This document shows, one piece after another, positions 59,366 through 64,000 of a DNA stretch of 64,000 bases. Origin of the DNA: Novipirellula aureliae (GTDB lineage: Bacteria > Planctomycetota > Planctomycetia > Pirellulales > Pirellulaceae). The notes beneath the pieces are model-generated. The model searched no databases, was not told where the DNA came from, and saw nothing but the letters and a program-made list of their open reading frames with translations. Every line of letters begins with the position of its first letter. Position 1 is the first letter of the stretch. The stretch spans positions 682,001-746,000 of the forward strand of contig NZ_SJPY01000003.1 in assembly GCF_007860185.1 (NCBI RefSeq), read 5' to 3'. A program made the translations under genes and the position numbers.

Positions 59366-59466
59366 GGCTGTCGATTGAATCGTTTAACGCTTAGCCGAAG
59401 GCGTCAGCTTTTCCGTAAGCGGTCGCCTATAGCTTGTCGTTAAACAATCAGTCGAGTCAAACCGAT
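59366..59466. repeat. 100-bp inverted-repeat element, copy B
   Basis: Reverse complement of the 44404-44503 element, with about four or five substitutions. Outer bases CGATTGAATCGTTTAACG and CGTTAAACAATCAGTCGAG pair imperfectly, so it can fold into a long hairpin. The rest of 59310-59642 shows no gene. Confidence 0.85.
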
Positions 59467-59642
59467 TAAATCGACAGGCCGGTGTGCCACCGGCAAGGGC
59501 GTGTCGACCGGCTGGCGGTGATTTCTTAGCCGTCTGTTTGAAGCGTGCAAAGAGACAAAGCAACCATCCAATAGATCAGGCAACGCGTCGCCGGTTGCTA
59601 TTCGTTTGGTCCATTCTTGCCAACGGCTGTTCCCATTTCGTA

Positions 59643-60560
59643 TCAGCGGGGTGTCCCGGCGCGAAGCTTTTCCAGTTCGGTCACGATTTTTCCATTGGCA
59701 AAGATCGTCACGGTGCCCGTTGACTCGCTGACCGCAACTGCGACGGAATTGGTGACTGCAGTGACACCGGCTGCGGAGTGATGTCGCGCGCCAAGCCCGC
59801 GTGGTAGCGAGTATTCCTCCTCATCCCGGAGCGACGTCTTCAAATAGGCTCCACACGTTTCGATGATTCCGTCGCCCCGCAGGATAAACGCGCCGTCGAT
59901 GGTGGAAAGCTCTTTGACGGTCTCCTCGAGTGCTGGATCCAGTACGTTTCTCTCCTCTCCGGAGTATCCGCGAAACGGATTGATAATCAATTGTTTCGAC
60001 AATGAGACGACTCGCTCAGCGTCGCCAATCACAAACAATGCACCGACCGCCTTGCCCTCACGACCTTCACTGCCGAGTTCCGCTGCAATCGCGACAATCC
60101 GATCGATCACTTCAGCCGAAACGCCCTCCGGCAAGTATTCACTCGTTCCAATGGCTGCCATACTGTCAAACTCATCGCCAACTTTGGTAACGAAAAGCGT
60201 ATCAATCGAATGTTTCTCCGAAGAGCCTGTGAGGCACACGACCGTGTCATCCCGCTGGATCAAATTGCTAGAGAGAGCCAAGAACATCGCAATTTTGACC
60301 TGGCCAAAACGACTCAGATTCACGTCCGGAACACGGATATAGCGTTGTCGGTGATTCGATAATCGATGGTTATCCGCCGATGATTTTGTAATGTAGATCA
60401 ACCGACAGTCATGATCCGCATCGAGCTCAATCTGTTGGTTCTCTAACGCGTCGGAGTAGACGAAAATCGCATTGGCGTGACAGTCGCGTGCGACTGAAAC
60501 GGCATGGCGTAGCAACGATTGCGTGGTGTTGGTTTGCGATGTCGAATCGTCAGAAGTCAT
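59643..60560 (-). CDS. Diadenylate cyclase (DAC domain, DacZ-like)
   Basis: 305 residues from ATG 60560; the frame stays open to 60830 but that part lacks family features. The N-terminal half (LLRHAVSVARDCHANAIFVY ... KIAMFLALSSNLI) resembles a pyruvate-kinase C-terminal-like fold seen in DacZ proteins. The C-terminal DAC domain has DGAFILRGDGIIETCGAYL and GLGARHHSAAGVTAVTNSVA then VAVSESTG. These make cyclic di-AMP from two ATP. The canonical D-G-A is present; R-H-R reads R-H-H. Cyclic di-AMP governs osmotic and potassium balance. Confidence 0.85.
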   Translation of the reverse strand: MTSDDSTSQTNTTQSLLRHAVSVARDCHANAIFVYSDALENQQIELDADHDCRLIYITKSSADNHRLSNHRQRYIRVPDVNLSRFGQVKIAMFLALSSNLIQRDDTVVCLTGSSEKHSIDTLFVTKVGDEFDSMAAIGTSEYLPEGVSAEVIDRIVAIAAELGSEGREGKAVGALFVIGDAERVVSLSKQLIINPFRGYSGEERNVLDPALEETVKELSTIDGAFILRGDGIIETCGAYLKTSLRDEEEYSLPRGLGARHHSAAGVTAVTNSVAVAVSESTGTVTIFANGKIVTELEKLRAGTPR

Positions 60561-60879
60561 CGATTTCAATACTGTAGCTGATGGGAAAGCCGAGAGGTGT
60601 CCAGGGCATGTCTTTGGCAAAGCGAACGATCCGTGAACGATCCGTGAACTCACTGCAACGGTCGTGCCAGAGCCTACCTTGGTGGGGCAACTTCCAACCG
60701 AGACGCCGAGTCCCACCGCCGCAGACGCCGCTTTGGCATTCTTAGCCCGGCTAATGCGCAGACTGTTTTTCGACCAATGAACGTAAACGCTTTGCTGCAT
60801 GGGAGTTATCGAAACATTATGCGAACCCATGAATCATCCGGGTTAGTGCTTTGTCACCACGAAGAATACGGGTAAGCAT
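60561..60879. other. Upstream region of the diadenylate cyclase gene
   Basis: About 320 bp containing the cyclase promoter and an open extension of its frame without homologous features; CGTGAACGATC is duplicated at about 60630. No other gene supported. Confidence 0.35.
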
Positions 60880-61715
60880 CTTTCGTGTCTGTGGCTTCCA
60901 GCCGCAGCTTACAGGAGCAAAGATGGCCCAGCCACTCTTTGGTCAAGCCTAAAACCAAGATGTGGATTCGTGTCTGTGGCTTCCAGCCGCAGCATACTGG
61001 GGCAAAGATGCCCCAGCCACTCTTTGGCCTAGCCTAAAACCAAGATGTGGATTCGTGTCTGTGGCTTCCAGCCGCAGCTTACAGGAGCAAAGATGGCCCA
61101 GCCATTCTTTGGCCGAGCCTAAAACCAAGATGTGGATTCGTGGCTGTGGCTTCCAGCCGCAGCATACTGGGGCAATATGGCCCAGCCACTCTTTGGCCAA
61201 GCCTAAAACCAAGATGTGGATTCGTGTCTGTGGCTTCCAGCCGCAGCTTACGGGAGCAAAGATGGCCCAGCCACTCTTTGGCCAAGCCTAAAACCAAGAT
61301 GTGGATTCGTGTCTGTGGCTTCCAGCCGCAGCTTACGGGAGCAAAGATGGCCCAGCCACTCTTTGGCCGAGCCTAAAACCAAGATGTGGATTCGTGTCTG
61401 TGGCTTCCAGCCGCAGCTTACAGGAGCAAAGATGGCCCAGCCACTCTTTGGCCGAGCCTAAAACCAAGATGTGGATTCGTGGCTGTGGCTTCCAGCCGCA
61501 GCATACAGGAGCAAGATGGCCCAGCCACTCTTTGGCCTAGCCTAAAACCAAGATGTGGATTCGTGGCTGTGGCTTCCAGCCGCAGCTTACAGGAGCAAAG
61601 ATGGCCCAGCCACTCTTTGGCCGAGCCTAAAACCAAGATGTGGATTCGTGGCTGTGGCTTCCAGCCGCAGCATACTGGGGCAAGATGCCCCAGCCACTCT
61701 TTGGCCTAGCCTAGA
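60880..61715. repeat. 85-bp tandem repeat array, about ten copies
   Basis: Units start about every 84-85 bp from 60880 and contain CCAAGATGTGGATTCGTG, KCTGTGGCTTCCAGCCGCAG, then CTTACAGGAGCAAAGATGGC and CCAGCCACTCTTTGGCC. The hairpin TGTGGCT-TCC-AGCCGCA is the reverse complement of the one in the 45-bp array. The frames running through the array are not genes. Confidence 0.95.
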
Positions 61716-61781
61716 ACCAAGATGTGGAAAAAGACGAGGGACAGATTGGCACTCTCCGGTGGTAAGGGGGGGCCATTGCGA

Positions 61782-62615
61782 TCACCCCTGGCTCTGGAAT
61801 CGCTTTCCCAACCGTGGAAACTGATGCCGACTTAGCGGAGCAAATTGCTGGTCGTCATCGAAATACATTTGATGCGTGATGGTGATTAGATTGGCATCGA
61901 AGTCGATCACGTTAAAGGAGTTCTTTTCGCGTTCGGATCCACGTCCACGTCGTGAAGTCGTCGTACCACACTGGACGATCACAATCCCCCGATCGCGATG
62001 GTGACCAGGGTAGAAGTTGAGAGAGTTTCCGATATAGGCACGGTGCAAGTGTCCGCCTAGGATCATTTCGACACCTAGTTCGACGAATTGATTGATCGCA
62101 CGCTTTGCCTTGGGCATCGTTTGATCATGTAGGTAGTCAGGAGCCGGCGCAAAGTGGTGATGTGCGACGATCATCCTCGCGGCCTCAGGCGGCGTATCCG
62201 CAAAGACTTTTCGACAATGCTCTAGTTGTTTTATGCCAATGCGTCCATTTGAGATCGCCCGGTGAGGTGCCGTCGAGTCGATGCCGACCAGTACCGCCTG
62301 ACCGAGTCTTAGGACTGGATTCAGATCGGGCGAGATGATTTCTTTGTACAACCCGAGTGGATCGCACCACCGTTCTTTCACTCGGTAGAGCGGAATATCG
62401 TGATTGCCGGGAATCACCAGTGTCGGTCGGTCAGGAAGGCGGTCGAGAAAATCGCGAGCTCGTAGAAACTGTCCTCGCTTTGCACGCTGGGTCAGATCGC
62501 CGCTGACGACAATCACATCTGGCTGAAGCGTGGGAGCTAACTGCAGAAACGCCTCGCCGATTTCGGGCACGTAGGGCGGACCGAAGTGCAGATCGGATAG
62601 ATGTAGAATTCTCAT
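61782..62615 (-). CDS. Calcineurin-like metallophosphoesterase
   Basis: 277 residues with every metal-site motif of the family: DLHFG (Asp8, His10), GDLTQRAKR, GNHDIPLYR, AHHHFAPAP and GGHLHRAY. It resembles the Icc/CpdA group acting on cyclic nucleotides or other phosphodiesters; the substrate is not determined. The gene ends next to the 85-bp array. Confidence 0.92.
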   Translation of the reverse strand: MRILHLSDLHFGPPYVPEIGEAFLQLAPTLQPDVIVVSGDLTQRAKRGQFLRARDFLDRLPDRPTLVIPGNHDIPLYRVKERWCDPLGLYKEIISPDLNPVLRLGQAVLVGIDSTAPHRAISNGRIGIKQLEHCRKVFADTPPEAARMIVAHHHFAPAPDYLHDQTMPKAKRAINQFVELGVEMILGGHLHRAYIGNSLNFYPGHHRDRGIVIVQCGTTTSRRGRGSEREKNSFNVIDFDANLITITHQMYFDDDQQFAPLSRHQFPRLGKRFQSQG

Positions 62616-62715
62616 GTTTGCGTTGGCACGGGATTTTCACGTCGAGGGTAATCTTCTGTGATTGTTTAACAATCCACATACAAACCGCCTACAGCCCGCA
62701 CAAAGCGTACCAATC

Positions 62716-63594
62716 ATGAAAACTTACCTGCTCGCAAATTCAAAGTCTGGCGGGTGGGACCGCGTGAAAACCCAACTGGCAACGTTGGCCGATGCGACGG
62801 GAATCGAGATTATCCACATGGACCAAGGTGCTTTGGAGCACTCGTTGCCCGATTCCGGCCGATTGGTCGTCGCTGGCGGCGATGGGACGCTATCTCGTGT
62901 TGTCAACGCCGTTGCTGAAAAGCTTGACCGGTTTGAATTTGCACTTCTGCCGACCGGTACGGGAAACGACCTTGCTCGATCACTCGATTTGTATGGAGCA
63001 CCGATCGAGGACGATTGGCAGCGTGCCATTTCATCGCCGACGACCACGATTGACGTTATCCGTGTCACCAACGGTCGTTCGCTCTATCTGCTCAACGCCG
63101 CGACCGGCGGTTTCGGAGGGATGGTCAGCACCGATGTGACCACAGACGACAAACGGCGTTGGGGAGCCATGGCATACTGGCTTACCGCATTCTCCAAATT
63201 GACGTCACTGGAGGAATCGAGTATCCGATTGGAGTTGGATAGCGAAACCATTGAACTGAAAACGTTGGGTTTGGGGATCGCGAACGGATGCTATGTCGGG
63301 GGGGGATTCCCGGTCGCTCCCAAGGCGAAGTTGGATGACGGACTTTTGGATATCACAACGGTTCCGAATCTGCCGACGATCGAGTTGCTTGCGGCGGGAG
63401 TCGATTTCATGCTGGGGCGTGAGCATGACCCCAATCTCGTCCGCATGTTTCAATCCTCGCGAGTTCGAGTGATCGCTGACCCAACGATGCCCTACAGCCT
63501 TGATGGAGAAACGATGCAAGGGTTGGATGCGTTGTTCGAGGTCGTCAGCGGTGCCTTGCAGATCGTGGCAGGAGAGAATCCGGTGGCCTTGTAA
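62716..63594 (+). CDS. Diacylglycerol/lipid kinase family protein (YegS-like)
   Basis: 292 residues. The DAGK catalytic motifs are complete: ANSKSGG near the start, VAGGDGTLSRVVNAV, LPTGTGNDLARSL, then ATGGFGGMVS and GIANGCYVGGGFPVAP. Such kinases phosphorylate lipids such as diacylglycerol or sphingosine with ATP. ATG 62716 matches the family start; an in-frame ATG at 62662 is less likely. It diverges from the metallophosphoesterase. Confidence 0.92.
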   Translation: MKTYLLANSKSGGWDRVKTQLATLADATGIEIIHMDQGALEHSLPDSGRLVVAGGDGTLSRVVNAVAEKLDRFEFALLPTGTGNDLARSLDLYGAPIEDDWQRAISSPTTTIDVIRVTNGRSLYLLNAATGGFGGMVSTDVTTDDKRRWGAMAYWLTAFSKLTSLEESSIRLELDSETIELKTLGLGIANGCYVGGGFPVAPKAKLDDGLLDITTVPNLPTIELLAAGVDFMLGREHDPNLVRMFQSSRVRVIADPTMPYSLDGETMQGLDALFEVVSGALQIVAGENPVAL

Positions 63595-63683
63595 CCGACA
63601 CGATTGGCATTGGGCCTGCGATTGGCACGCGACTTGCGGAAAAGATCGATACCGCACGCAAATTCATCCAAGGAGACCGTCCC

Positions 63684-64000
63684 ATGACAAGACACGAATC
63701 GATCCAAAGACTGAAACGTCAACTGATCCAACGACGCCGCCAATTGCTGGATCTGATGTCTGGCGAACTGTCCCAGCACCATAACTCGGACGATCCGATC
63801 GGTGGCGATCTGGTCGACTTGGCGGTGGAAGCGGATTATGTGACAGTCAATTCCGCGTTGGCGGCGACCGAGTGTCAAGAGCTCGAGCAGATCCATGACG
63901 CACTACGCCGGTTCGACGATGGTACTTTTGGCTTCTGCTGTGACTGCGGCAAACCAATTTCCATCGCAAGACTCCGCGCGATCCCGTATGCCGTCAATTG
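63684..64000 (+). CDS. DksA/TraR-type zinc-finger protein (3' end beyond window)
   Basis: 105 codons to the window edge. A helical start (RHESIQRLKRQLIQRRRQLL), a DLVD segment and CCDCGKPISIARLRAIPYAV, the first half of the C4 zinc finger with IP-A typical of DksA/TraR; the second Cys pair would follow. AAGGAGA at 63670-63676 is 7 bp before the ATG. Such proteins adjust RNA polymerase during stringent response, though short members may differ. Confidence 0.88.
   Translation, partial: MTRHESIQRLKRQLIQRRRQLLDLMSGELSQHHNSDDPIGGDLVDLAVEADYVTVNSALAATECQELEQIHDALRRFDDGTFGFCCDCGKPISIARLRAIPYAVN

Noticed and set aside
60949-61824. Overlapping open frames of 70-110 codons in the 85-bp array
   Set aside because: They are translations of the repeat itself, present in several frames and on both strands.

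Overview
The window reads as chromosome from a marine-type planctomycete of the Pirellulaceae (Rhodopirellula and relatives). The grounds are a giant surface protein with the planctomycete N-terminal LESRQLLAG signature and a C-terminal dockerin, a DUF1559 protein with a prepilin-type N-terminus, an alternative complex III operon joined to a caa3 oxidase, few Shine-Dalgarno sequences, and many intergenic repeat arrays. No rRNA, tRNA or CRISPR array was recognised by reading.

Layout. 1-2.2 kb: a CoA-disulfide-reductase-like flavoprotein (cut by the window edge) diverging from folK. 2.5-17.2 kb: one long respiratory operon, actA-actB-actC-actDE-actF-(small membrane protein)-sco-coxB-coxA-coxC-coxD. 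It encodes a quinol:cytochrome c oxidoreductase (alternative complex III) and an A2-type caa3 cytochrome oxidase with its copper chaperone, which together would form a complete quinol-to-oxygen branch. 17.2-21.6 kb: a membrane acyltransferase, YraN, a 68-bp repeat array, a small membrane protein and a TPR lipoprotein. 22.0-38.6 kb: a single 5,520-residue secreted or surface protein. 38.6-41.6 kb: a 113-bp repeat array, an IS1380 remnant, an IS110-family element with a candidate structured RNA behind its transposase, and a 30-bp repeat array.

41.7-49.6 kb is a patchwork of small genes and decayed ones: a DUF4405 cytochrome-like pair, a secreted metallo-beta-lactamase-fold hydrolase, MarR/DoxX, a DUF4440-type lipoprotein, CsaA, a peroxiredoxin, YjdM and a CoA-binding protein. 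Between them lie pseudogenes of YdeI and AlkD types and two remnants of the same metallo-beta-lactamase gene. 50-64 kb holds a DUF1559 protein with a small lipoprotein, a 45-bp array, a GAF-PAS histidine kinase overlapping a receiver-only response regulator, MarC, a coiled-coil protein, a dihydroorotate-dehydrogenase-like protein, three consecutive Hsp20 genes, a diadenylate cyclase, an 85-bp array, a metallophosphoesterase, a lipid kinase and a DksA/TraR-type protein. Much of this last part looks stress-related.

The most unusual thread is a short hairpin (self-complementary arms around a TCC/GGA or TCT/AGA triloop, core GGCT-TCC-AGCC). It recurs in at least seven separate intergenic loci, embedded in otherwise unrelated repeat units of 31, 45, 68, 85 and 113 bp, with paired base changes in its arms. 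Other points of note are the guide-RNA candidate behind the IS110 transposase, a degenerate M10-like zinc site in the giant protein, and a 100-bp inverted-repeat element present at 44.4 and 59.4 kb.
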